A stretch of DNA of 45,881 bases from the NCBI GenBank assembly GCA_903918595.1, contig CAIXFB010000001.1, forward strand, positions 1 to 45,881, read 5' to 3'. A program made the position numbers and the translations under genes. This stretch comes from an uncultured Actinomycetes bacterium. GTDB lineage: Bacteria; Actinomycetota; Actinomycetes; S36-B12. The notes beneath the pieces are model-generated. The model searched no databases. It was not told the DNA's origin and saw nothing but the letters and a program-made list of their open reading frames with translations. Below, piece after piece: positions 1-8,213 of the stretch (positions are counted from its first letter, which is position 1; each line of letters opens with the position of its first letter).

Positions 1-335
1 CCGAGTGCGTGGGCGCACATTCCCGGATCTACACCCGGCATAACAGCGGTGGAGTTATCTGCGAATTGATAGCGAAAGGCCGGCTCTACAGGTTGCAGGT
101 CGACCTCATCTTCAAAGGCCGCGCCGGTTTTGAGGAATAAGTCGCGATACACGGCCGGGAGGGTAAAAAGACTTGGACCGGTATCAAATGCAAAACCATC
201 GCGCCGGTAGGTGTGCAGTTTTCCGCCATAGCGATGGGACTGTTCAAGAATGGTCACCATGTGGCCCTTGGCTGCCAGGCGGGCAGCCGTTGCCATCCCG
301 CCAACTCCGGCGCCGATCACAACGACCTTGCTCAT
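1..335 (-). CDS. crtI: Phytoene desaturase-like FAD oxidoreductase (CrtI family), N-terminal part
   Basis: The minus strand encodes about 111 residues beginning MSKVVVIGAGVGGMATAARL, a Rossmann dinucleotide-binding motif (GxGxxG) typical of CrtI-type desaturases. It is followed by LEQSHRYGGKLHTY and FDTGPSLFTLP, the FAD-contact segments of phytoene desaturases. The gene runs off the window at base 1, so the C-terminal three quarters are unseen. The start ATG overlaps the stop of the glycosyltransferase upstream (ATGA), and AGAGGA lies just before it, so the two are probably translationally coupled. The expected reaction is introduction of double bases into a C40 or C50 carotene backbone; the exact substrate cannot be read from this fragment, and a carotenoid ketolase/oxygenase of the same family is an alternative. 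Confidence 0.85.
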   Translation of the reverse strand, partial: MSKVVVIGAGVGGMATAARLAAKGHMVTILEQSHRYGGKLHTYRRDGFAFDTGPSLFTLPAVYRDLFLKTGAAFEDEVDLQPVEPAFRYQFADNSTAVMPGVDPGMCAHAL

Positions 336-1513
336 TTCTTGTCCTCTTGCGTGACTCGTGTGGTGACTGCGCGACCCTTCCAAGCATTTGTACCTCGCTT
401 GTGACGCCACCACGAGAGCGCATTTAGGCCGGCGAAGGCGGCGATGGATGCAGGTTGCGCAAGTGCGTCAGGTAAGACTCGTGATCCTGTGCGCTGAGCC
501 ACCAGCACTCGTCCAGCAACTCCGGCGAGCACGCCGGCTGCCGCCCATGTACGGTCGCGACCTCGGCGGGCAAGGAGCATGGCTGCGAAGGGAAGCACAT
601 ACGCCACTGACAGAGTGCCTACCACCGCTGCGCTTCCGACTGGTCCGCCAAAAGCCGCCCACAAAGATTTCGAGTAACCGTCGATGACCTCCGACGTACT
701 TGAATACATGCGGCAATCCGCGATGCGGGATCCATCAACAGTTATTGCTCGACCACTGCTCCTTCGAACCGCGCGCATCAAACCGATGTCTTCCAAGACG
801 TTGTCTGCAACGCATGTGTGCCCGTCGATCGAGCGATAGGTGACCCCATCAAAAACAAGTAGTTGACCGTTTGCTGCTGACAGGGACGGCCGTTGCGAGG
901 CCATGGCCCACGCGAGCGGCACGGTCGATACCCATGACCACACGACGAGCGGTTGTACGAGCCGCTCGAACCAGCCTTCGGCGAGCAACTTCGGGTAGGG
1001 CGCAACAAGATCGAGTCCTTCTTCCCGAAGGAGTCTTATGCACTGTGCGATAGCGGTGGGATGCAACTCGACATCAGCGTCTACAAAAACTAGGACAGAG
1101 CCCGTCGCATGTGCGGACAGTCGGGCGCAGGCGTATGGCTTACCAAGCCATCCTGACGGTGGTGGTTCATTCTTTCCGTGCAACAGTCGAAGACGTGGAT
1201 TCTCGATCGATTTCACTATGGCAGATGTTTCATCGATGGATCCGTCGTCGAGCACGAAGACTTCGAAGTCGGTCAGGCCTTGCTGAGCAAGTGCGCTTAC
1301 CACTGTGCGTTCGATGTGTGCTTGTTCATTGCGAGCCGGAATGAGGATGCTTACCTTTTCAGTGACTGCCGGATAATCGCCGGTTGCCGGCAGGCTCACG
1401 AGATGGCGAAGATTCCAGGCGGTGTGTGCAGTTATTCCGATCGCAAGGAGTGAGCCAATTCGAGTTGCCGTGCGGATCACCACCTGGGCTGACTCCACAG
1501 GCGCCACATCCAT
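332..1513 (-). CDS. Family 2 glycosyltransferase, CruG-like carotenoid glycosyltransferase
   Basis: The protein has an N-terminal hydrophobic segment, then a GT2 (GT-A) domain: VSILIPARNEQAHIERT at the nucleotide-binding start, VFVLDDGSIDET, and VFVDADVELHP carrying the DxD metal motif. The segment PSGWLGKPYAC is typical of carotenoid and hopanoid-associated GT2 enzymes. C-terminal membrane segments follow (AAVVGTLSVAYVLPFAAMLLA). It sits between a CruF-like hydratase and a CrtI-like desaturase, the arrangement expected if it glycosylates the hydroxyl made by CruF; this role is inferred from context. Start choice is uncertain: ATG at 1513 overlaps cruF by 37 bases, while GTG at 1483 has GGAG nine bases upstream and a smaller overlap. 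Confidence 0.8.
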   Translation of the reverse strand: MDVAPVESAQVVIRTATRIGSLLAIGITAHTAWNLRHLVSLPATGDYPAVTEKVSILIPARNEQAHIERTVVSALAQQGLTDFEVFVLDDGSIDETSAIVKSIENPRLRLLHGKNEPPPSGWLGKPYACARLSAHATGSVLVFVDADVELHPTAIAQCIRLLREEGLDLVAPYPKLLAEGWFERLVQPLVVWSWVSTVPLAWAMASQRPSLSAANGQLLVFDGVTYRSIDGHTCVADNVLEDIGLMRAVRRSSGRAITVDGSRIADCRMYSSTSEVIDGYSKSLWAAFGGPVGSAAVVGTLSVAYVLPFAAMLLARRGRDRTWAAAGVLAGVAGRVLVAQRTGSRVLPDALAQPASIAAFAGLNALSWWRHKRGTNAWKGRAVTTRVTQEDKK

Positions 1514-2277
1514 GGAACTACCACCAAGCCCATGCACACGCCGCCCCAGATAGCCACCGTTGGCCGACCGAAGAACACGAGGTTTGCAAAAACATTGGAT
1601 GCAAACATCCAGATAAGCATGGTGTTGGGGACCGAATCATTCGCAACCTTGCGTGGCAGTCGATCCAGAATGGCCATCAGAACCAAAGCTGAAAGCAACC
1701 AACCCAAGAAATTTTGCAGTGGAATCCCATCGATTCCCGGCAGTTCCCAGCCGATCACATTCCAGGTCCAGTAACCCTCACCGACCATCTGTGGGTCGAG
1801 GAAAAGATCCCATGCGGCGAGCAACCAGCCGGCCAGCATCACGGTGGACAGGGCCGAATTGGAAAGCCGCTGGGCAGCCAACAGGCAGGGATACGCCATC
1901 ATCGACCACGCCATGGGGATCAAAATTGGTACGCCCAGAACTGCAGGGCCGAGGGCATCGGTATAGGAGTAATCACCGAATGGGAATTGCGTGGTGGTTC
2001 CGAGAACCTCGATCAGCCAGCCAAACGCAAGGGTGATGCTGGTGTAGGCGGCAGCCCAGGCGCTCCCACGATTAAGAAAGGCGTGGGTGACACTGGCCAA
2101 GAAGAACGTGGTGACAGTGAGTGCGGTGAGAGCGACCCGAGTGTTCCCATTGGCCAAGACCCAGATGATCTGGCCAAAGATTGTGAGGCCAACAAAAACC
2201 CAGGGCAGCGCTTTCAGCCATCCGGCCGGCCCCCCGCCGCGGTCCGAATGCGGCCCTGAATAGATCCGCACGCTCAT
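1477..2277 (-). CDS. cruF: CruF-like carotenoid 1,2-hydratase (DUF422 membrane protein)
   Basis: An approximately 266-residue polytopic membrane protein with about seven hydrophobic segments. Conserved-looking stretches include FGWLIEVLGTTTQFPFGDYSY, GVPILIPMAWSMMAYPC, AAWDLFLDPQMVGEGYWTW and IPLQNFLGW, which resemble the carotenoid biosynthesis protein family containing CruF (gamma-carotene 1',2'-hydratase) and bisanhydrobacterioruberin hydratase. It would hydrate the terminal double bond of an acyclic carotene end, providing a hydroxyl for glycosylation. The ATG at 2277 (MSVRIYSGPHS) is preferred because a longer frame would run deep into the divergent SRPBCC gene. It is the first gene of the minus-strand carotenoid operon. 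Confidence 0.8.
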   Translation of the reverse strand: MSVRIYSGPHSDRGGGPAGWLKALPWVFVGLTIFGQIIWVLANGNTRVALTALTVTTFFLASVTHAFLNRGSAWAAAYTSITLAFGWLIEVLGTTTQFPFGDYSYTDALGPAVLGVPILIPMAWSMMAYPCLLAAQRLSNSALSTVMLAGWLLAAWDLFLDPQMVGEGYWTWNVIGWELPGIDGIPLQNFLGWLLSALVLMAILDRLPRKVANDSVPNTMLIWMFASNVFANLVFFGRPTVAIWGGVCMGLVVVPWMWRLWSQPRW

Positions 2278-2302
2278 GGCTAGCAAGCATAGGCTGGTGT
2301 CC

Positions 2303-2779
2303 ATGAGTAGCGAACCGGTGCGTGCAGAGGTTGTCGAGACAGGTAATCCGAGCATGAAGGCGGGGCGCATCACGATTGCGGCTCCGGCAGAAGAAATCTT
2401 CGAGTTGCTCGCGAACCCCGCCCGCCACGCGGATATCGACGGATCGGGAACTGTCGAGCGAGCGGTGAGTGGGCCGGAGCGGTTATCGCAGGGTGCCCAA
2501 TTTGGCATGGCCATGCGGATCAAGGTGCCGTATCGAATCAAGAACACTGTGGTGGAGTTCGATGAGCCGCGCCAAATCGCGTGGCGTCATACCGGCCGTC
2601 ATCGCTGGCGCTATCAGCTCGAACCGATCGATGCGAACACCACCGTGGTCACCGAAACCTTTGATGGCAGCACAGCAATTTTCCCCCCAGCCCTCAAACT
2701 GATAAATGCTTCAGAAAATAATCAGAAGGCGATCTTGAAGACTCTTGTCCGGTTGAAAGCGATCATGGAGTCGACGTGA
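2303..2779 (+). CDS. SRPBCC-fold protein (polyketide cyclase/START-like)
   Basis: About 158 residues. The sequence RITIAAPAEEIFELLANPARHADID is the first beta strand and helix of the SRPBCC (Bet v1-like) fold, and KNTVVEFDEPRQIAWRHTG and TVVTETFDG match later strands of the cavity. The family binds hydrophobic ligands; no substrate can be assigned. The start at 2303 (MSSEPV) has AGG nine bases upstream; an in-frame ATG at 2276 would overlap the divergent cruF start and a shorter one at 2354 also fits the fold. The stop overlaps the ATG of the aquaporin-like gene by one base, so the two form an operon. Confidence 0.7.
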   Translation: MSSEPVRAEVVETGNPSMKAGRITIAAPAEEIFELLANPARHADIDGSGTVERAVSGPERLSQGAQFGMAMRIKVPYRIKNTVVEFDEPRQIAWRHTGRHRWRYQLEPIDANTTVVTETFDGSTAIFPPALKLINASENNQKAILKTLVRLKAIMEST

Positions 2780-3624
2780 TGTCGGACTCACCGTCTGACG
2801 AGGAGCAGCTCGAAGTCGTAGAGAATGCGACGCGGGCTCGAATCCTTGGGCTGCCGCAAGTGATGGTGGCACTACTCACCGGATTCGACGACCCCAGACA
2901 GAAATGGCGTCGGTGGTTTTCCGAATTCATGGGAACCTTTCTGTTGGTCGCTGTCGCAGCGGGTGCCGGAATGGTCAATCAACGATTTGACGACTCGGTC
3001 GGCAGAGTCGCCGCCGTTATTGCACCAGGTCTCATGGTGATGGCCATGATCATGTTCATGGGCAAGGTGTCTGGAGCTCATTTCAACCCTGTGGTGAGCA
3101 TTGCCTTCGCCCTTCGCGGTGATTTTCCATGGCATCGAGTGCCGCCCTATGTCATTGCACAATTGCTCGGTGCGTTGGCGGCAGCCGCCTTTCTTCAAGT
3201 GGTCATCGACACGTCAGCAACTGCTGGCTCCACTTATCCAGGCGCAGGGGTCTCCACGTGGTCCGCGATCCTCATGGAAGCGTTGTTGACCTTCGGGTTG
3301 TTGAGCGTGATTCTGGGTACCGCTTCGGGTGCCCAAAACATCGGGATTATTGGCGCACTTGGTGTGGGTGGCTACATCGCACTTGCTGGGCTGTGGGCGA
3401 GCCCATTTACGGGAGCCTCGATGAATCCCTTTCGCACACTTGGCCCTGATGTGGTCGCATGGGATTTCTCGTCGTACTGGGTGTACGTGATTGGCCCTCT
3501 CATGGGCGGGTTGCTTGCAGTGGGCGCGGCGTGGTTACTGCGCGGCCCAGGTGGGGGAAAGTCAGGCTCGCTGGCAGCGCAGGGTGTGATCCATCCGATC
3601 ATCGCCAAGCCTGAGAAGGAGTAG
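2779..3624 (+). CDS. MIP/aquaporin family channel with NPV and NPF pore motifs
   Basis: 281 residues with six transmembrane segments and the two half-helix motifs of major intrinsic proteins. The first motif is GAHFNPV (Asn at about residue 103) and the second GASMNPFR (Asn about 216, followed by the conserved Arg). The third residues, normally Ala in NPA, are Val and Phe. A cytoplasmic N-terminal extension of about 50 residues (acidic, ending DDPRQKWRRW) precedes TM1, which is longer than in standard aquaporins. Water, glycerol or another small neutral solute could be the substrate; the sequence does not decide. ATG at 2779 overlaps the preceding TGA. Confidence 0.85.
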   Translation: MSDSPSDEEQLEVVENATRARILGLPQVMVALLTGFDDPRQKWRRWFSEFMGTFLLVAVAAGAGMVNQRFDDSVGRVAAVIAPGLMVMAMIMFMGKVSGAHFNPVVSIAFALRGDFPWHRVPPYVIAQLLGALAAAAFLQVVIDTSATAGSTYPGAGVSTWSAILMEALLTFGLLSVILGTASGAQNIGIIGALGVGGYIALAGLWASPFTGASMNPFRTLGPDVVAWDFSSYWVYVIGPLMGGLLAVGAAWLLRGPGGGKSGSLAAQGVIHPIIAKPEKE

Positions 3625-3656
3625 CGGAGTACGAATCGCTGGGTAACAATGAATAG

Positions 3657-4511
3657 GTGAACCCAACTCCATGGATGCGTGTTCCTCTGGTCTCAGTTGC
3701 ACTCGTGGTTGCGTTGTCGGCGTGCTCGCCCTCGGCCGAGTTACCACCTGGAGCTCAAGATGGCTCAGGTGTCACAGGGCACGTCCACAACCTCGCACTC
3801 GATGGTGAAATGGTCTTGATGGGCACGCACTACGGCCTGTGGGGACAAGAACCTGGCTCAGCTCCGACCCAAATCTCAGCCGAGCCCTTCGATGTCATGG
3901 GTCTCGCAAAATCTGGCGACACTTGGTTCGCCTCAGGTCATCCTGGACCGGGAATGGAAGCGCCGTCCGATCTTGGGCTTCTGGCCTCAATTGATTCGGG
4001 CTCCACCTGGCAGAGCGTTTCCCTCAGCGGAGAGGTTGACTTTCATCGGCTCACTGCCTAGGGGAATGTGATTGTGGGTCAGTCTGCGCATGACCAGAAA
4101 TTGCTTCGTTCAGAAGATGGCGGCCTTTCATGGCAGGACTTGGGGGCCCCTCCGGTTTTTGATATTTCCATCAACCCTGCCAACGCAGATGAAGTCATCG
4201 CCACCTCAGAGCAGGGCTTACTGAAGAGCACCGACGGAGGGCTTAACTTTCTGCCCCTTCCCAATGCGCCGCGCTTAATGCTGGTTTCCTGGTCAACGGG
4301 TTCGATAACTGGTGTTGAGCCCGAAGGTCAGTTGCATCGATCAGCGGATGCTGCGAACACCTGGCAAGCGCTGGGTTCAGTTTCTTCTCAGCCGATCGCG
4401 ATTGCCGCGAGCGGTGAACGAGTGGCTGTGTTGGCCGAAGACACGATTTGGCAATCAGATGATGGCGGCGTGAGCTTCGCGGCTCGGATCGCCAATCTGG
4501 GTGGACACTGA
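3657..4511 (+). pseudogene. BNR/sialidase-like repeat lipoprotein (F510_1955-type) interrupted by one in-frame stop
   Basis: Two consecutive open frames lie in the same reading frame, separated only by TAG at 4059-4061. The first part (from GTG 3657, or ATG 3675) has a lipoprotein signal with lipobox LSAC and continues HVHNLALDGEMVLMGTHYGLW and LLASIDSGSTWQSVSL. The second part continues without shift: LLRSEDGGLSWQDL, LLKSTDGGLNF, IWQSDDGGVSF, which are repeated BNR (Asp-box) motifs, SxDGGxxW. The intact product would be a secreted beta-propeller lipoprotein of about 284 residues. TAG could derive from CAG by a single C-to-T change (LTAQGN is the natural reading). Either a nonsense mutation, a sequencing error, or readthrough explains it. 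Confidence 0.75.
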
Positions 4512-4517
4512 CTCCAC

Positions 4518-5516
4518 CTAGTTTGCAGTGGGGGCCTTTGAGTCGATCGATTCATCGCTCCCGGTAATTAGACGCAACACAGCGAGAAGAACCAGCGCCA
4601 CGCCAACTCCGAGCAAGGTGAACTGAAGTCGTTGCAGGTCGGTGGTTTGTATCGACGAACCGGTGCCCTCGAGAATCACAATTCCAGGAGTGAGGAATGT
4701 CGCGTATTGCCAGTACGAGCGCTTCGGGTTGAGGAACATCCATGTAGCGAGTGCAACGCAGATGAACCCCATCGCGTACAGGAGCGGTTTTGCGGAAATA
4801 AAAGTTCCGATTGCGAAAGCAATACCAAATCCCAGAATGGTGCCGAGCGCTCGCTCTAGCGACTTGCGCCAGGTGTCTCTCATGCGAGGTTGAATCACCA
4901 CAAACAACGTGAGCAGGAACCAGGCTCCACCGTGTTCTAACTTGAGGTCGGACACGAACCACATGGCCACGCCAGTTGCCGATGCAAGTAGCGCAGCAAA
5001 TATGTGGGCGCGCTTCTTACTCACTGGATGTAGCGCGGGTTTAGTGAGCTGTTTGCCGAAAAACCAACCGATGGGTAATGCCCACGCGGTTGCTCCGAGA
5101 ACTAGGAGCGCGGTGAGCAAGGCATTGAAGGCCGTGCTTTCGTTCACCGCAATCGCAGTGGGCTGTGCCATCGTGAAAGCTAAGGCAATGGGAGCCAGAC
5201 TCACGGCAGACTGGATTCCAAGTTGGAAACATAATCCGTAGGCTGCCGCGCTCACTGCCATCACAAGCATCGCAAGCCATGGATTCTCGGCCGTAAGATA
5301 GCCAAAGAACGACGCGATACTCAGGCTGATGCCCGCGAAAATGGCGATGCGAACATCGCCAAGTAGAGCGGCGATGGCCACCATCAATGCCGCGAGTGCC
5401 CATGTTCCTACGGCGGTGGGGTAACCGAGTGCAGATAAAGCGAAACCGGGGAGCAGCGGCAAAACGGTGATGAGAACTATTGCGACGATCCGCTTTAGTG
5501 CCTTTTCTGCCGCCAT
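4518..5516 (-). CDS. FUSC-type integral membrane protein (aromatic acid exporter-like)
   Basis: About 332 residues with two hydrophobic bundles. The C-terminal half contains FVVIQPRMRDTWRKSLERALGTILG, a signature close to that of FUSC/fusaric acid resistance and ArAE exporters (PxxxxTxxRxxxRxxGTxxG), followed by further TM segments. The family exports aromatic carboxylates or is of unknown function; substrate cannot be given. Start ATG 5516 (MAAEKALKR) gives a short basic cytoplasmic N-terminus directly before TM1; longer starts only add polar sequence from the intergenic region. It converges with the lipoprotein pseudogene, leaving 6 bases between their stops. Confidence 0.7.
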   Translation of the reverse strand: MAAEKALKRIVAIVLITVLPLLPGFALSALGYPTAVGTWALAALMVAIAALLGDVRIAIFAGISLSIASFFGYLTAENPWLAMLVMAVSAAAYGLCFQLGIQSAVSLAPIALAFTMAQPTAIAVNESTAFNALLTALLVLGATAWALPIGWFFGKQLTKPALHPVSKKRAHIFAALLASATGVAMWFVSDLKLEHGGAWFLLTLFVVIQPRMRDTWRKSLERALGTILGFGIAFAIGTFISAKPLLYAMGFICVALATWMFLNPKRSYWQYATFLTPGIVILEGTGSSIQTTDLQRLQFTLLGVGVALVLLAVLRLITGSDESIDSKAPTAN

Positions 5517-5524
5517 AGGTGCAT

Positions 5525-5749
5525 TTAACCAGCAGACCGGCGTCCTAATGCTAAGTACGTGATCGGACCCACCGGTTGAATGAAGCAGCCAAGCGCCCAC
5601 GCAGCTTTAGGGCCACGAACCTGCGCTCGGGGGCGTCTAGCCAGATCTACCAGAGCCACGGCTGTGATGACAGCTTCGAGTAGGGCTCCAACAATGATTA
5701 CCTGTTGCTGCGAGCTGGTGAGATCACTCCACTTCCGATGGGATTTCAT
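5525..5749 (-). CDS. Small membrane protein with PLDc_N domain
   Basis: 74 residues. One N-terminal helix (VIIVGALLEAVITAVALVDL) is followed by RRPRAQVRGPKAAWALGCFIQPVGPITYLALGRR, the hallmark of the phospholipase D-nuclease N-terminal (PLDc_N) family: basic RGPK loop, a second TM helix, and PVGPxxYL-GRR. The domain alone occurs as a small two-TM protein in many actinobacteria; its function is unknown. It lies 8 bases ahead of the FUSC gene start on the same strand and 10 bases after the SRPBCC gene, so the three may be co-transcribed. Confidence 0.8.
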   Translation of the reverse strand: MKSHRKWSDLTSSQQQVIIVGALLEAVITAVALVDLARRPRAQVRGPKAAWALGCFIQPVGPITYLALGRRSAG

Positions 5750-5758
5750 GTCTCAAGG

Positions 5759-6202
5759 TTAAGCCTGAGCCGCAAGTTTCTTTGCCATCTTGTTGATGGA
5801 CAGCACGAATCCCTGCTTGGCTGCCAAGCCAACAGGCTTTGCCAAAAACTGCGGAAGATATGGCACTGTGATGTCTTCGACCCATTCAAGGTGTGAGCGT
5901 GATTTTGATATCTCCGTCACAGACAGAAGTACATCGCCGGTGAGTAGTGGTCCGATTTTGGTCACTCGTACCGTCATTGCCTCGGGGTCAAGCTCATCGA
6001 CCCGCATGCGATCGGGCAATGCCAAAGGCCCCACCCCGGATGTTGCGATGAACTCGGTGCCGGTTCCACCAGCACCGGAAAGGATCTCGACCTTGGTCAG
6101 AGGTACCCAATCCTCATGAGCTTTCCAGTCAACGAGTTCATCAAAGACCACCCGCGCTGGAAGGGCCAGATCCTGCTGCACGGTGAAGTGGACCTGCGCC
6201 AT
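5759..6202 (-). CDS. SRPBCC-family protein
   Basis: 147 residues starting MAQVHFTVQQDLALPARVVFDEL, a typical SRPBCC first strand and helix. It continues DWKAHEDWVPLTKVEIL, GTGTEFIATSGVGPLALPDRM and LEWVEDITVPYLPQF, with an amphipathic C-terminal helix ending INKMAKKLAAQA. It probably binds a lipid-like or hydrophobic ligand, but no specific function is readable. The ATG at 6202 is chosen because the fold begins there; upstream in-frame sequence has no domain character. Divergent from the SOUL gene, with about 97 bases between. Confidence 0.75.
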   Translation of the reverse strand: MAQVHFTVQQDLALPARVVFDELVDWKAHEDWVPLTKVEILSGAGGTGTEFIATSGVGPLALPDRMRVDELDPEAMTVRVTKIGPLLTGDVLLSVTEISKSRSHLEWVEDITVPYLPQFLAKPVGLAAKQGFVLSINKMAKKLAAQA

Positions 6203-6299
6203 GACTGAACTCCATCCACAAAGGGTTCTGAAGGATACTTGCGTACTTTCACCATAGCTGGTCGGGAATGAAGTGAGCCTTGCCATTGTTTACTTGAGT

Positions 6300-6860
6300 A
6301 TGACCGAACAGCAGAATTACCAGGTCCTTCAATCTCGAGGGAATTTCGAGTTGCGTAACTATGCCCCTTGCGTGGTGGCAGATGTTGTTGTGACCGGCAG
6401 CGCTGAGGAAGCGGGTAGCCAGGCGTTTCGGCCGCTCTTCAATTACATCTCCGGAGCCAATACATCTGCGGTGTCCCTTGCGATGACTGCACCGGTCATT
6501 CAAAAACCCAACTCCGAAAAACTTGCCATGACCGCACCCGTTATCCAAGAGGCTGCTGGAGATGAGCAATGGATTGTTTCTTTTGTCTTGCCAGGTGACC
6601 GCCCGCTGCATGATTACCCGGTGCCCTCCGACTCGAAGGTGACTCTTCGGCAGCTACCGCAGGAACTTGCGGCGGCATTGCGCTGGTCTGGGCGCTGGAC
6701 CTCGAGCAATGTCGCTGAGCGCACCACCGAATTGCGACAGGCGATCGAGGCGGAGGGCTGGCAGATCGCCGGGGATCTGCGTTGGGCCCGTTTTGATCCA
6801 CCGTGGAAGCCACCTTTTGCTCGGCGGAACGAGATCGTGATTCCGGTCCAACTTTCCTAG
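6300..6860 (+). CDS. SOUL-family heme-binding-like protein
   Basis: 186 residues with the SOUL/HEBP layout: YQVLQSRGNFELRNYAPCVVADV at the N-terminus, FRPLFNYISGANTSAVSLAMTAPVIQ in the middle, WIVSFVLPGDRPLHDYPVPSD, and the terminal RWARFDPPWKPPFARRNEIVIPV. The family binds heme or related tetrapyrroles in some members. The MTAPV box is present twice in tandem (SLAMTAPVIQ and KLAMTAPVIQ), as in many SOUL proteins. Start ATG 6300 (MTEQQNYQV) is preferred over GTG 6273, because the added residues lack family similarity. Function in bacteria is unproven. Confidence 0.85.
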   Translation: MTEQQNYQVLQSRGNFELRNYAPCVVADVVVTGSAEEAGSQAFRPLFNYISGANTSAVSLAMTAPVIQKPNSEKLAMTAPVIQEAAGDEQWIVSFVLPGDRPLHDYPVPSDSKVTLRQLPQELAAALRWSGRWTSSNVAERTTELRQAIEAEGWQIAGDLRWARFDPPWKPPFARRNEIVIPVQLS

Positions 6861-6866
6861 GTTTTA

Positions 6867-6965
6867 GGGCCCGATCTTGGCTGCCTTTCCCGCAGTAATG
6901 CGTGGTAGTGCATCAGATCACATGCGGCTTTCACCTCGTTGTATCGGGAAAGCGCACCTGTCCAA
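6867..6965 (-). pseudogene. Relic of a YbaK-type gene 3' end
   Basis: This stretch aligns by eye with the 3' end of the intact YbaK-family gene at 8214-8340. CCCGATCT, then TTCC/TGCAGTAAT.CG..GTAGT..(A/G)TC in the first block, and TGCGGC...ACCTCG.T.TA.CGGGA.AG.GC in the second (about 23 of 33 bases identical). Between the blocks this copy lacks about 28 bases, so its frame is broken. No ORF of useful length remains. It lies directly upstream of the P450 gene, while the intact copy lies directly downstream, so the P450 gene is flanked by homologous YbaK ends in the same orientation. Alignment was done by eye only. Confidence 0.6.
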
Positions 6966-6999
6966 CCCGCTCTGACCGGAACACTCTTACTCTTGAGTC

Positions 7000-8208
7000 A
7001 TGGGTCACTATGTTCTCCACGGACCCGAGTACATCGCCGACCCGTATCCGACGTACCGCGCCATGGCCGAGGAATCGCCTGTCTGGCTGCAACCGGAGAC
7101 CGGCCACGTGTACATCTCTCGGTATGCCGACGTGATCTCCGTGCTCTTGGACGCCGCAAACTTCAGCAACAATCGTGTGCAGGATCGACTGAGTCGGGTT
7201 CCCGAGGGAATCCCTGCTCAGTGCTTGGCCGCCATTCTCCATGACCGACTCGTCATGACAGACGGTCCTCGACACCGCATGCTGCGCATGAAGATGCGTG
7301 ATACTTTCACTGCGGCTCGGGTGCGCACATACGCGCCGATGATCCAAGCAGTCATTCGGGAACACCTGGAGGGCATCGACTGGTCCAAGCCGGTGGACTT
7401 CCTCGAGGAGATCGCCCTTCCGATCCCATCGAAGATCATCCTGCTGGTGCTCGGCTTCCCTCCTGCTGATGTCACTCAGCTTCGTCAGTGGACGAGCGAC
7501 TTCTACACCTGGCTAGCCTCGAGCCCTGACTCCATCGAAGTACGCACGAAGCGTGCGGTGACTGCTACGGAACACATGCGCGACTACGTTGCCGATCAGC
7601 TGCGCAATCCGCCCGCTGGTTCCGAGGACTCGCTCTTGGGTCATCTGCTTCAGGACGAATCGGCCGGAGTCCTTACGGATGATGAAGTTGTGGCAAACCT
7701 CATCGGTATCGTCAACGCGGCGCATGAGACGACCACGAGCCTGATGGCAAACTCGATGGTCCTGCTCCTTGCGCATCCTGATCAACTCCAACTGATGCTG
7801 TCGGATCCCTCGTTGATCCCGGGCGCAGTCGCTGAGGTCGGGCGTCTGGAGAGCCCCTCGCAAGTCATCAGCCGCGTGGCCGCTCACGACCTCGACCTGC
7901 AGGGGGTAAGCCTTCGAGCGGGCCAGTTGGTTGCAATCAACCTGGCCCAGGCGAACCGCGATCCCGACGTCTACCCCGATCCTGACCGCATGGACATCAC
8001 CCGCGATGGCCCAGCCCCTCTGACCTTCGGCCATGGCGAGCATTTCTGCGCAGGCACCGCGTTGGCGCGATTGGAGACAGAGGAACTCATTACCATGCTG
8101 CTACCTCGTCTTTCCGGGGCGAGGATCCTCAACGAGCCCATCGATTGGCGCCCGACGCCGGCATTTCGGTGTCCGCGCGAACTGCTGATTCAATTCAGCG
8201 CGCCCTGA
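7000..8208 (+). CDS. Cytochrome P450 monooxygenase
   Basis: 402 residues, the normal length of a soluble bacterial P450. Visible motifs: the N-terminal HGPEYIADPYPTYRAMAEESPV segment, MTDGPRHRMLRMKMRDTFT of the C-helix region, the I-helix AHETTT (residues 241-246) for oxygen activation, the EVGR (ExxR) of the K-helix, and the heme loop FGHGEHFCAG with Cys350 as the proximal ligand. It would hydroxylate a small hydrophobic substrate using electrons from a ferredoxin; no redox partner gene is adjacent. No clear ribosome-binding site precedes the ATG. It is bracketed by a YbaK relic and the intact YbaK gene, suggesting insertion between duplicated ends or loss of a tandem paralogue. Confidence 0.9.
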   Translation: MGHYVLHGPEYIADPYPTYRAMAEESPVWLQPETGHVYISRYADVISVLLDAANFSNNRVQDRLSRVPEGIPAQCLAAILHDRLVMTDGPRHRMLRMKMRDTFTAARVRTYAPMIQAVIREHLEGIDWSKPVDFLEEIALPIPSKIILLVLGFPPADVTQLRQWTSDFYTWLASSPDSIEVRTKRAVTATEHMRDYVADQLRNPPAGSEDSLLGHLLQDESAGVLTDDEVVANLIGIVNAAHETTTSLMANSMVLLLAHPDQLQLMLSDPSLIPGAVAEVGRLESPSQVISRVAAHDLDLQGVSLRAGQLVAINLAQANRDPDVYPDPDRMDITRDGPAPLTFGHGEHFCAGTALARLETEELITMLLPRLSGARILNEPIDWRPTPAFRCPRELLIQFSAP

Positions 8209-8213
8209 GGGCT

